From Pseudomonadota bacterium (GTDB taxonomy: Bacteria; Pseudomonadota; Alphaproteobacteria; Acetobacterales; Acetobacteraceae): a stretch of DNA of 5,024 nt. The stretch lies in assembly GCA_021826485.1 (NCBI GenBank), contig JAKAZX010000311.1, forward strand, positions 1 through 5,024. Direction: 5' to 3'. Made by a program: the position numbers and the translations under genes. This document shows, piece by piece, positions 1 through 5,024 of the stretch (its first letter is position 1; each line of letters begins with the position of its first letter). Below the pieces are notes generated by a model that was not told the origin of the DNA, did no database searches, and saw only the letters and a list, made by a program, of their open reading frames with translations.

Positions 1-187
1 CAGCGTCGAACACCCGTCCGCCGGCAGCCTCGATCTGGTCGGCAGCCCGATCAACCTGTCCGACACGCCGGTCAGCTACCGCCATGCGCCGCCGCTGCTC
101 GGCGAGCACACCCGGGAAGTCCTGTCGCAGCTTGCCGGCCTGTCGGACGCCGAGATCGCCGGGCTGGTGGCGCGCAAGGTCATCTGA
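1..187 (+). CDS. CaiB/BaiF (family III) CoA-transferase, C-terminal fragment
   Basis: Only the last 61 codons are present. The reading frame starts with the codon at position 2 and stops at TGA 185-187; the gene begins upstream of the window. The tail carries the pattern typical of the C-terminus of family III CoA-transferases: a GSPINLSDTP segment, then APPLLGEHT, then a helix of the form REVLSQLAGLSDAEIAGL ending in KVI. In this family the enzyme moves CoA between an acyl-CoA and a free carboxylic acid in the cytoplasm through an aspartyl-CoA thioester intermediate. The catalytic aspartate lies in the N-terminal half, outside the window, so neither activity nor substrate can be judged. It converges on the epimerase-like gene with only 8 bases between the stop codons. 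The family call is strong; the substrate (formyl-, succinyl-, carnitine- or other CoA) is unknown. Confidence 0.88.
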   Translation, partial: SVEHPSAGSLDLVGSPINLSDTPVSYRHAPPLLGEHTREVLSQLAGLSDAEIAGLVARKVI

Positions 188-195
188 GGGGGCGG

Positions 196-1053
196 TCAGG
201 CGGCGCGGGCGGGTTGCTGCCAGTGCGCGGCGGCGTCGCGGAGGGTGCGGCCGAGGCTGATGCGGGGGGTGAACCCCACCTCCTGCCGCAGCCGGGTGGT
301 GTCGGGCAGCATGCACAGCGGCTCACCCTGCGGCAGCGGCCGGCCGCCGAAGCGGACCGGCGGCGGCGCCGGTCCGGCCACCAGGGCGGCCAGCGTCGCC
401 AGGCTGACCGGCTGGCCGGCGCCGATGTTCACCGCCCCGGTGACCGGCGACAGGGCCAGCGCCGCCACCGCCGCCCCGGCGTCGCGCACGTCGATCAGGT
501 CGCGCGTCAGGTCCGCCGGGCCGACCGGCAGGCGCGGGCCGCCGGCGGCGGCGCGGATCAGCCGCGGCAGCAGCCGCTCGGGATGCTCATGCAGGCCGAC
601 CGGCCAGAACACGCGCGCATTGGCGACGGACAGGCCGCAGCCGCGCAGCCACGTCCAGGCCAGCAGCTTCGCCGCGCCATAGGGCGTCTGCGGCCGACAG
701 GGGCGGCTTTCCGGCCAGGGACCGGGGGCGGCCGATGCCCAGTCGTATTCGGCGCAGGACCCTACCAGCACCGCGCGCCGGCCACCGGCGGCGGCGAAGC
801 GCCGCACGAGGTCGATGGTTGCGGCGGTCCAGGCGACGTTGTCCGGGCTGCGCCAGTACTCGGCCGGCCGGGTCACCCAGGCGGCATGCACCAGCAGCTC
901 CGCCCCCGCCGCGGCCGCCGCCTGCCGGCCGGCGTCGCGCAGCAGGTCCGCCTGCCGCCGCGCGGGCGCCGCGACCTCCACCCCCGCCATGCGCAGGGCG
1001 GCGACGATCTGCCGCCCCAGGAACCCGCTTCCGCCGGTGACCAGCGCCCGCAT
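196..1053 (-). CDS. NAD-dependent epimerase/dehydratase (extended SDR), short form
   Basis: A 285-residue protein of the extended short-chain dehydrogenase family, which usually converts nucleotide-activated sugars (epimerisation, dehydration or ketoreduction) with NAD(P) in the cytoplasm. The N-terminal Rossmann loop is TGGSGFLG (G7, G10, G13). The catalytic region shows GSCAEY (S99) and YGAAK (Y125, K129). Further on are RDLIDVRD (184-191), equivalent to the RDFIHVDD segment of sugar epimerases, and VNIGAGQPVSL (208-218), which precedes the substrate-binding lobe. ATG at 1053 is chosen because it puts the Rossmann strand right at the N-terminus and has a G-run (1062-1067) 8 bases upstream. 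An in-frame ATG at 1086 would add 11 Arg/Trp-containing residues and has no good ribosome site. At 285 residues it is shorter than the usual 310-340, mostly through a reduced C-terminal lobe, so the substrate cannot be assigned. It is last in the minus-strand gene block, 60 bases after the SDR gene. Confidence 0.85.
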   Translation of the reverse strand: MRALVTGGSGFLGRQIVAALRMAGVEVAAPARRQADLLRDAGRQAAAAAGAELLVHAAWVTRPAEYWRSPDNVAWTAATIDLVRRFAAAGGRRAVLVGSCAEYDWASAAPGPWPESRPCRPQTPYGAAKLLAWTWLRGCGLSVANARVFWPVGLHEHPERLLPRLIRAAAGGPRLPVGPADLTRDLIDVRDAGAAVAALALSPVTGAVNIGAGQPVSLATLAALVAGPAPPPVRFGGRPLPQGEPLCMLPDTTRLRQEVGFTPRISLGRTLRDAAAHWQQPARAA

Positions 1054-1113
1054 CGCCCGCGCCCCCCGCAACCATCGGGGAAGCATGGCGCCGGGGCGTT
1101 GACGGATGGCTAA

Positions 1114-1863
1114 TCAGTAGGTGGCGCGGCCGCCGGAACAGTCGAACACCGCGCCGGTGGTGAACGACACCTCCTCGCTCGCCAGCCAGCAGATCATCGC
1201 CGCGATCTCCTCGACCTTGCCCAGCCGGCCGATCGGGATGCGCGACAGCATGTAGTCGATGTGCTGCTGGGTGATCTGGTCGAAGATCGGTGTGCGGACC
1301 GCGGCCGGAGTGACGCAGTTGACGCGGATTTCGGTTTTGGCCAGTTCCTTGCCGAGCGACTTGGTCAGGCCGATCACTGCCGCCTTGGACGCCGAATAGG
1401 CGGAGGCGGTCGGATTGCCCTCCTTCCCGGCGATCGAGGCGATGTTGACGATCCGCCCGTAGCCGTTCGCCATCATATGCGGCACCACGTAGCGGTTGCA
1501 GTAGAACAGCCCGTTGACGTTCACGTCGAACACGCGCTGCCACTGGTCGATCGGGTATTCCCAGGTCGGGTGGTTGGGTCCGGCGAGTCCGGCGCTGGCG
1601 ACCAGGATGTCGATCCTGCCGAGTGCTGCGGCCGTGCCCTCCGCCGCCCGGCGCACCGCTTCCGGATCGGCGAGGTCGAGGGCGACGGTATGCACCGTGC
1701 CGCCCAGCTCGCCCGCCAGCTTGCCGAGCGCCGCCGCATTGGCGTCCCACACCGCAAGCCGCGCCCCCTCCCGCAGCAGCCGCGCCGCCGCAGCCAGGCC
1801 GATGCCCGAGGCCCCGCCCGTCACGATCGCCGTCCGCCCCGAAAACCGCCCTGCATCCGCCAT
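1114..1863 (-). CDS. Classical SDR family oxidoreductase (FabG-like)
   Basis: A 249-residue classical short-chain dehydrogenase/reductase, full family length, soluble and cytoplasmic. Visible motifs: cofactor loop TGGASGIG (15-22); acidic D40 at the end of the second strand, which favours NAD(H) over NADP(H); D63 in ALDLAD; ASAG (89-92) in place of the usual NNAG; N115 in FDVNVNG; catalytic S143 (IASIAG); and Y156/K160 in YSASK. A GGGAGG ribosome site lies 5 bases before ATG 1863. Automatic annotation would probably say 3-oxoacyl-ACP reductase (FabG), but nothing nearby suggests fatty-acid synthesis. The C-terminus SGGRATY and the D40 residue resemble sugar-acid dehydrogenases of the 2-keto-3-deoxy-fuconate/rhamnonate type from Proteobacteria; that resemblance is from memory and is only a suggestion. 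The gene lies 77 bases after the DUF427 gene and 60 bases before the epimerase-like gene, on the same strand. Confidence 0.92.
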   Translation of the reverse strand: MADAGRFSGRTAIVTGGASGIGLAAAARLLREGARLAVWDANAAALGKLAGELGGTVHTVALDLADPEAVRRAAEGTAAALGRIDILVASAGLAGPNHPTWEYPIDQWQRVFDVNVNGLFYCNRYVVPHMMANGYGRIVNIASIAGKEGNPTASAYSASKAAVIGLTKSLGKELAKTEIRVNCVTPAAVRTPIFDQITQQHIDYMLSRIPIGRLGKVEEIAAMICWLASEEVSFTTGAVFDCSGGRATY

Positions 1864-1868
1864 TGCCG

Positions 1869-1874
1869 CCTCCC
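1869..1874 (-). promoter_or_regulatory. Ribosome binding site of the SDR gene
   Basis: GGGAGG on the minus strand, 5 bases before the ATG at 1863. It supports this start, and the start places the Rossmann strand about 10 residues into the protein, as is normal for classical SDRs. Confidence 0.75.
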
Positions 1875-1940
1875 TTTCGCCCGAGGGCGCTTAGCGCGGC
1901 TGCGGGCCGGACGAAAGCGGCTTCGGCGGCGGCGGGACGG

Positions 1941-2222
1941 TCAGGGGACGACCTGCACGCCCTTCCAGAAAGCAACGCGGCCGGTGATGTTCGCCGCGGC
2001 CGGCTTCGGCTCCGGATAGTACCAGACGGCGTTCTCGTTGCTCCGGCCATCGACCGTGAGCGTGTAGTAGTGCGCCGTGCCCTTCCACGGGCAGACGCTG
2101 GTGTGGCTGCTCGGCCGGACCAGCGCCCGGTCCAGCGCGGCGGCGGGGAAATAGGCGTTTCCCTCCACCGTCACGATGTCGTCGCTCTGCGCAATGGTGG
2201 TGCCGTTCCAGATCGCCTTCAT
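1941..2222 (-). CDS. DUF427 domain-containing protein
   Basis: A 93-residue protein that is essentially a single DUF427 domain. It begins MKAIWNGTTIAQSDD, has VTVEGNAYFP (17-26), the hallmark CPWKG (44-48), WYYPEPKPAA (67-76) and AFWKG (84-88), the conserved blocks of this family of small, mainly beta-strand proteins. No biochemical function is firmly established for the family. There is no signal peptide or membrane segment, so it should be cytoplasmic. ATG at 2222 is chosen over an in-frame GTG at 2228 because the strong ribosome site GGGAGGT (2227-2233) sits 4 bases before the ATG but overlaps the GTG. It follows the PLD-like gene by 42 bases on the same strand. Nothing is missing relative to the family. 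Confidence 0.93.
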   Translation of the reverse strand: MKAIWNGTTIAQSDDIVTVEGNAYFPAAALDRALVRPSSHTSVCPWKGTAHYYTLTVDGRSNENAVWYYPEPKPAAANITGRVAFWKGVQVVP

Positions 2223-2226
2223 GCTC

Positions 2227-2233
2227 ACCTCCC
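2227..2233 (-). promoter_or_regulatory. Ribosome binding site that decides the DUF427 start
   Basis: GGGAGGT on the minus strand, 4 bases before ATG 2222. It overlaps the alternative GTG codon at 2226-2228, so that GTG cannot be the start served by this site. Confidence 0.75.
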
Positions 2234-2264
2234 GCTTCGGAAGGCCTTCATATGGGGGCGCGGG

Positions 2265-3542
2265 TCACATCAGGAACTGCCAGAACCGCGCATAGAACTC
2301 ATCCAGCCGTTCGCTGATGGCGCGGTGCCGCCATTCCTGCAACGTGATCTCATGCGAGCGGCTGGTGTCGTGGTCGAACAGCGCGCGGGCGGCGGCGGCG
2401 GTCTCCCGCCCGAAGATCACGGCGTCCACCTCGTTGTTGAACACCACGCTGCGGCGGTCGAGGTTGGACGAGCCGACGGTGGTCCACACCCCGTCGATGG
2501 TCGCGAATTTGGAGTGCAGCACGACGTTCTGGATTTCCCAGATGTGAACCCCGGCCTCCAGCAGGTCGCCATAGGCGGCGCGGCCGGCGGCGAGCGCCTC
2601 CGGCACGCTGCTGACCGACGGCAGCACCAACCGCACCTGCACGCCGCGCCGGGCGGCGCGGGCCAGTTCCTCGCGCTGCTGGTGGGTCGGCACGAAGAAG
2701 CCGGTGCCGATGTCGATGCGGTGCTTCGCGGCGTGCACCGCGGTCAGCAGGGTCATGTAGTAAAGCGGCCGGTCCTGATGCGGCGCACTGCCGATGATGC
2801 GCACCCGTTCGTCGCCGCTGTCCGCCAGCGGCGGGAAGTAGTTGCGCTGTTCCATCGCCGGGCCGCCCTGGCGGGTCCAGTTGTCCATGAACAGGTGTTG
2901 CAGGTCGGCGACCGCCGGCCCCTCGATGCGGGCGTCGGTGTCGCTCCAGAACGCGTGACGCGCATCGCCCTTTGCGGCGGCGGCGGGGTCGGCATGATTC
3001 TCGTACACCCGGTCGAGATTGATGCCGCCGACGAACGCCACCTTGCCGTCCACGATCATGATCTTGCGGTGGTCGCGGTCGTTCGGGTTCTCGAGGTGCA
3101 GCATCGCCTCCGCGCTCAGCGGGTGATAGACCAGGATGCGGGCGCCGGCCTGTTTCAACCGGGCGATGAAGTCCGGGCTGGTGTTGCGCGAGCCATAGCC
3201 GTCCATGCTGATGTTGACGGCAACCCCTTCGTGCAGCTTGCGCTCCAGCAGGTCGCCCAGGCTCTCACCGGGGATGTGGATGTCCTGGAAGATGTAGTAT
3301 TCCAGGTTGATATGGTCGTGCGCCCCGTGCATCGCCGCGAACATGGCCGGGAAGGTCTGCACCCCGTCGCGCAGGATCTTGACCTGGTTGCCACCGCGCG
3401 CCGGTTCCTTGTTCAGGGCGGTATCGAGCGCAATCTGCTGCTGCAACTCGTCGGTCGGTGCGTTCGGGCCGAGCACGACCAGCGGCGTGGTGGCACAGCC
3501 GGCCAGCAGCAGGGCGAGCAGGCAGAAGCGGATCCGACTCAT
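2265..3542 (-). CDS. Phospholipase D-like / cardiolipin synthase-family lipoprotein
   Basis: A 425-residue member of the phospholipase D superfamily with two complete HKD motifs. HKD1 is H158, K160, D165 in HRKIMIVDG, followed by GGINL. HKD2 is H343, K345, D350 in HSKFATIDG, followed by GSSNLDRRS (357-365) and FNNEVD (368-373). That arrangement is typical of bacterial cardiolipin synthases, which condense phosphatidylglycerol with a second phospholipid through a phospho-histidine intermediate. The N-terminus is a lipoprotein signal: a hydrophobic run, then lipobox LAGC with C16 as the lipidated residue. Residue 17 is Ala, not Asp, so by the usual rule it would go to the outer membrane. No further transmembrane helix is visible, unlike ClsA. 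Length is close to the ClsB/ClsC size range. ATG 3542 has GGAG (3549-3552) 6 bases upstream. It lies 69 bases after the solute-binding-protein gene and 42 before DUF427. A phospholipase or other phosphodiesterase activity is possible instead of synthesis. Confidence 0.92.
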   Translation of the reverse strand: MSRIRFCLLALLLAGCATTPLVVLGPNAPTDELQQQIALDTALNKEPARGGNQVKILRDGVQTFPAMFAAMHGAHDHINLEYYIFQDIHIPGESLGDLLERKLHEGVAVNISMDGYGSRNTSPDFIARLKQAGARILVYHPLSAEAMLHLENPNDRDHRKIMIVDGKVAFVGGINLDRVYENHADPAAAAKGDARHAFWSDTDARIEGPAVADLQHLFMDNWTRQGGPAMEQRNYFPPLADSGDERVRIIGSAPHQDRPLYYMTLLTAVHAAKHRIDIGTGFFVPTHQQREELARAARRGVQVRLVLPSVSSVPEALAAGRAAYGDLLEAGVHIWEIQNVVLHSKFATIDGVWTTVGSSNLDRRSVVFNNEVDAVIFGRETAAAARALFDHDTSRSHEITLQEWRHRAISERLDEFYARFWQFLM

Positions 3543-3611
3543 GGCGATCTCCGGATGGGCGCGGCGCCAACGCCGATGGAACGGGTTCGGTTGCGCGACG
3601 GAACCGCGGGC

Positions 3612-4415
3612 CTACGGGGTGCGGGACGCCGGCTCCATGCCGCTTGCCACGATCGCCGTCGCTGCGTCGGGGGAGGCAAGGAAGCGGATCAGGGCGCGGG
3701 CCGCCGCCGGCTGCCGGGCCGCGGCGGGCACGCCGGCGGCGAACAGAGTGTATTTCTGCACCTCCGCCGGCAGCGGGCCGAGCAGGTCGATGCCGGCGAT
3801 CGGCCGCAGCTCGCTGAGCTGCTGGAAGCCAAGCTCCGCCTCGCCGCGGGCCACCACGGCGCCGACCGGCTCGGCGGGGATCATGCGGGCGGTGCGCGCC
3901 ATCTCGGCGGCGATGCCGAGGCGCGGGAACAGCGTGTCACGCAGATAGACGCCGCTCGCGCTGTCGGAATAGGCGACGGAGCGGGCGGCCAGCAGGGTGC
4001 TGCGCAGCGCCGCGACGGTGCCGATATCGGGCTTCGGCGCCCCCTGCCGCACCGCCGCACCGATGCCGGAGCGGGCGAGGTCGGTGCGGCTGTCCGCCAT
4101 GACCGTCCCGGCCGCGACCAGCCGGTCGAGCGCCGCCGCGACCATGACGACGGCGTCGATCGGCTCCCCGCGGGCCAGGCGCGCCGGGATCGCCCCCGGG
4201 GTCGCGCCCATGCTCGGTCCCCATTCCGTGACCAGTCGGTCGCCGCTCATCTGCTCGAACTGGGGGGCCAGCGCGCGGTAGGCGGCCGCGAAGCCGCCGG
4301 AGCTGACCACGCGAACCTCCGTCCCCGCGGCGGCGGCGGTGCGGGCGAAGGCGGCGGCCCCGAGCAGGCCGGCGGCCAGCCGGCGGCGCGTGATCGTTTT
4401 GGATTCGGTGCGCAT
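3612..4415 (-). CDS. Tat-exported ModA-like periplasmic substrate-binding protein
   Basis: A 267-residue type 2 periplasmic binding protein resembling molybdate-type (SBP_bac_11) solute-binding proteins. Residues 9-13 (TRRRL) form a twin-arginine-like motif followed by a hydrophobic, Ala-rich stretch to about residue 30, so export by Tat is likely, with cleavage in the AAAAG region. The mature protein begins with strand VRVVSSGG (34-41). Other family-like blocks are GEPIDAVVM (83-91), YSDSASGVYLRD (149-160, the ligand-contacting segment in related proteins), GEAELGFQQLSEL (191-203) and LLGPLPAEVQKYT (211-223). ATG 4415 is chosen because it gives a proper signal peptide and has GGAG (4424-4427) 8 bases upstream. 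An in-frame ATG at 4484 would add 23 residues ahead of the signal. No ABC permease or ATPase gene is adjacent, so the ligand and partner are unknown; molybdate is not supported by context. It is divergent from gabD and heads the minus-strand block. Confidence 0.87.
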   Translation of the reverse strand: MRTESKTITRRRLAAGLLGAAAFARTAAAAGTEVRVVSSGGFAAAYRALAPQFEQMSGDRLVTEWGPSMGATPGAIPARLARGEPIDAVVMVAAALDRLVAAGTVMADSRTDLARSGIGAAVRQGAPKPDIGTVAALRSTLLAARSVAYSDSASGVYLRDTLFPRLGIAAEMARTARMIPAEPVGAVVARGEAELGFQQLSELRPIAGIDLLGPLPAEVQKYTLFAAGVPAAARQPAAARALIRFLASPDAATAIVASGMEPASRTP

Positions 4416-4435
4416 CGTTCCCTCTCCCCGGCAGT

Positions 4436-4448
4436 CTGCCAGCACGGC
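4436..4448 (+). repeat. 13-base direct repeat, copy 1
   Basis: CTGCCAGCACGGC matches copy 2 (CTGACAGCACGCC, 4475-4487) at 11 of 13 positions, with starts 39 bases apart. Its left part overlaps the inverted repeat GGCAGTCTGCC. It could be an operator half or a chance match in GC-rich DNA. Confidence 0.35.
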
Positions 4449-4474
4449 GGCGCGGTTGTCACTGCCCGCGCCTG

Positions 4475-4487
4475 CTGACAGCACGCC
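4475..4487 (+). repeat. 13-base direct repeat, copy 2
   Basis: CTGACAGCACGCC, the partner of the copy at 4436-4448. It overlaps both the palindrome TGCTGACAGCA (4473-4483) and the candidate -35 box of gabD, the position where a repressor site would be expected. Confidence 0.35.
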
Positions 4488-4503
4488 CGGTCCGGCCTAT
4501 CTC
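4475..4503 (+). promoter_or_regulatory. Candidate sigma-70-type promoter of gabD
   Basis: CTGACA (4475-4480) matches the -35 consensus at 5 of 6 bases. After a 17-base spacer, TATCTC (4498-4503) matches only the first three bases of the -10 consensus. Transcription would begin near 4510, leaving a short leader with the ribosome site. The -10 box is poor, so this is a weak prediction. Confidence 0.25.
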
Positions 4504-4520
4504 CCCTCCAGCCGCGAGAG

Positions 4521-4526
4521 AGGAGG
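4521..4526 (+). promoter_or_regulatory. Ribosome binding site of gabD
   Basis: AGGAGG, a full Shine-Dalgarno core, 6 bases before the ATG at 4533. It is the strongest ribosome site in the window and fixes the gabD start. Confidence 0.85.
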
Positions 4527-4532
4527 ACTGCC

Positions 4533-5024
4533 ATGCTGAACCAAGCCGCCCCGCTGCCGCTGCATGACGCGAGCCTGTTCCGACAGGCCAACTGCATCGG
4601 CGGCAAGTGGGTCGAAGCCGACAGCGGCAGGACCCTGACCGTCACCAACCCGGCGACCGGGGAGGTGCTGGGCACCGTGCCGGCGATGTCCGCGGCGGAG
4701 ACCCGCCGCGCGATCGAGGCGGCTGACAAAGCCCTGCCGGAATGGCGCGCCCGCACCGCGAAGGAGCGCGCGACCGTGCTGCGCAAGCTGTACGACCTGA
4801 TGCTGGCGAACCAGGAGGACCTGGCGGTCATCATGACCGCCGAGCAGGGCAAGCCGCTGACCGAAAGCCGCGGCGAGATCGTCTATGCCGCCAGCTTCAT
4901 CGAGTGGTTCGCCGAGGAAGGCAAGCGCGTCTATGGCGACGTGATCCCGCAGAACGCGCGCGGCCGGCGCATCATCGTGCAGAAGCAGCCGATCGGCGTG
5001 TTCGCCGCGATCACGCCGTGGAAC
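4533..5024 (+). CDS. gabD: NAD(P)-dependent succinate-semialdehyde dehydrogenase, N-terminal part
   Basis: The first 164 codons of an aldehyde dehydrogenase that continues past the window end. In this family GabD oxidises succinate semialdehyde to succinate in the cytoplasm, the last step of the 4-aminobutyrate shunt, feeding the TCA cycle. The segment reads like E. coli GabD along its length: an early SLFRQ (14-18), GGKWVEADSG (23-32), VTNPATGEVLGTVP (37-50), TAKERATVLR (75-84), EQGKPL (104-109), SFIEWFAEEGKRVYGD (121-136) and KQPIGVFAAITPWN (151-164). The last residue, N164 of TPWN, corresponds to the oxyanion-hole asparagine of aldehyde dehydrogenases; the catalytic Glu and Cys lie beyond the window. 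ATG 4533 follows AGGAGG. The full protein should be near 480-490 residues. Related semialdehyde dehydrogenases (glutarate or alpha-ketoglutarate semialdehyde) share these motifs, so the exact substrate is probable, not proven. A gabT aminotransferase, if present, would lie downstream. Confidence 0.92.
   Translation, partial: MLNQAAPLPLHDASLFRQANCIGGKWVEADSGRTLTVTNPATGEVLGTVPAMSAAETRRAIEAADKALPEWRARTAKERATVLRKLYDLMLANQEDLAVIMTAEQGKPLTESRGEIVYAASFIEWFAEEGKRVYGDVIPQNARGRRIIVQKQPIGVFAAITPWN

Larger units (their letters stand above)
4416..4532. promoter_or_regulatory. Divergent intergenic region between the solute-binding protein and gabD
   Basis: These 117 bases separate two divergent start codons and must hold the gabD promoter and probably the promoter of the minus-strand block. 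They contain a 13-base imperfect direct repeat, two perfect 5-1-5 inverted repeats (GGCAGTCTGCC at 4430-4440 and TGCTGACAGCA at 4473-4483), and TGTCA/TGACA arms at 4457-4461 and 4476-4480. No regulator gene lies in the window. A promoter for the minus strand could not be placed with any confidence. Confidence 0.6.

Noticed and set aside
1878..1897. Small hairpins between the DUF427 and SDR genes (CGCCCGAGGGCG and GCGCTTAGCGC) as a possible terminator
   Set aside because: The stems are only 4-5 base pairs with tiny loops, they overlap each other, and no T-tract follows on the minus strand.
587..2050. A 487-codon open frame on the minus strand spanning the epimerase, SDR and DUF427 genes
   Set aside because: It is a shifted-frame shadow of three genes with clear family motifs in another frame; its own translation is Arg/Gly/Ala-rich without motifs.
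3588..3606. Hairpin CGGTT/AACCG between the binding-protein and PLD genes
   Set aside because: The stem is 5 base pairs with a 9-base loop and no T-tract follows, so it is too weak to call a terminator.
1623..4478. A 951-codon open frame on the plus strand, the longest in the window
   Set aside because: It lies antisense to the SDR, DUF427, PLD and binding-protein genes, has low-complexity Arg/Ala/Gly/Pro/His-rich composition and no recognisable domain. It is a by-product of high GC and few stop codons.
4416..4484. N-terminal extension of the binding protein from an ATG at 4484
   Set aside because: It would put 23 residues ahead of the twin-arginine signal, whereas ATG 4415 has its own ribosome site and gives a normal signal peptide.
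4247..4852. A 201-codon minus-strand frame opposite the start of gabD
   Set aside because: It overlaps the well-supported gabD coding sequence and the binding-protein start in the wrong frame, with Ser/Arg/Pro-rich translation and no family signature.
1..5024. Search for CRISPR arrays, tRNA/rRNA genes, insertion sequences, phage or defence genes
   Set aside because: I saw no repeat-spacer pattern, no tRNA-like cloverleaf, no transposase motif and no defence domain; the coding density is filled by metabolic and envelope genes.

Overview
The window is a very GC-rich stretch of chromosome-like bacterial DNA. Codon third positions are mostly G or C, and the non-coding frames are therefore full of long spurious open frames. 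The gene content fits an alphaproteobacterium, plausibly an Acetobacteraceae/Rhodospirillales-type organism: a CaiB/BaiF CoA-transferase, a Tat-exported orphan solute-binding protein, a DUF427 protein, classical and extended SDRs, and a GabD-type dehydrogenase. This placement is inferred from gene style only; there is no rRNA or other phylogenetic marker.

Layout. Positions 1-187 (+) hold the last 61 codons of a family III CoA-transferase. It runs tail to tail, with an 8-base gap, into a block of five genes on the minus strand. In transcription order these are: a Tat-signal, ModA-like solute-binding protein (4415 to 3612); a phospholipase D/cardiolipin-synthase-like lipoprotein (3542 to 2265); a small DUF427 protein (2222 to 1941); a classical SDR oxidoreductase (1863 to 1114); and a short extended-SDR sugar-epimerase-like protein (1053 to 196). 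Gaps between them are 42-77 bases and contain no convincing terminator, so partial or full co-transcription is possible. Divergent from this block, beyond a 117-base intergenic region, the first 164 codons of an NAD(P)-dependent succinate-semialdehyde dehydrogenase (gabD) begin at 4533 (+) and run off the window.

The genes do not form one recognisable pathway. GabD points to 4-aminobutyrate/succinate-semialdehyde catabolism. The two SDRs act on alcohol/ketone and nucleotide-sugar-type substrates respectively. The PLD protein is probably a membrane-phospholipid enzyme anchored in the envelope, and the solute-binding protein is periplasmic with no transporter genes beside it. The most interesting non-coding stretch is the shared gabD/solute-binding-protein upstream region, which has a 13-base imperfect direct repeat and two short perfect inverted repeats. 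I saw no tRNA, rRNA, CRISPR array, insertion sequence, phage gene or clear novel system; this looks like ordinary core or metabolic DNA.
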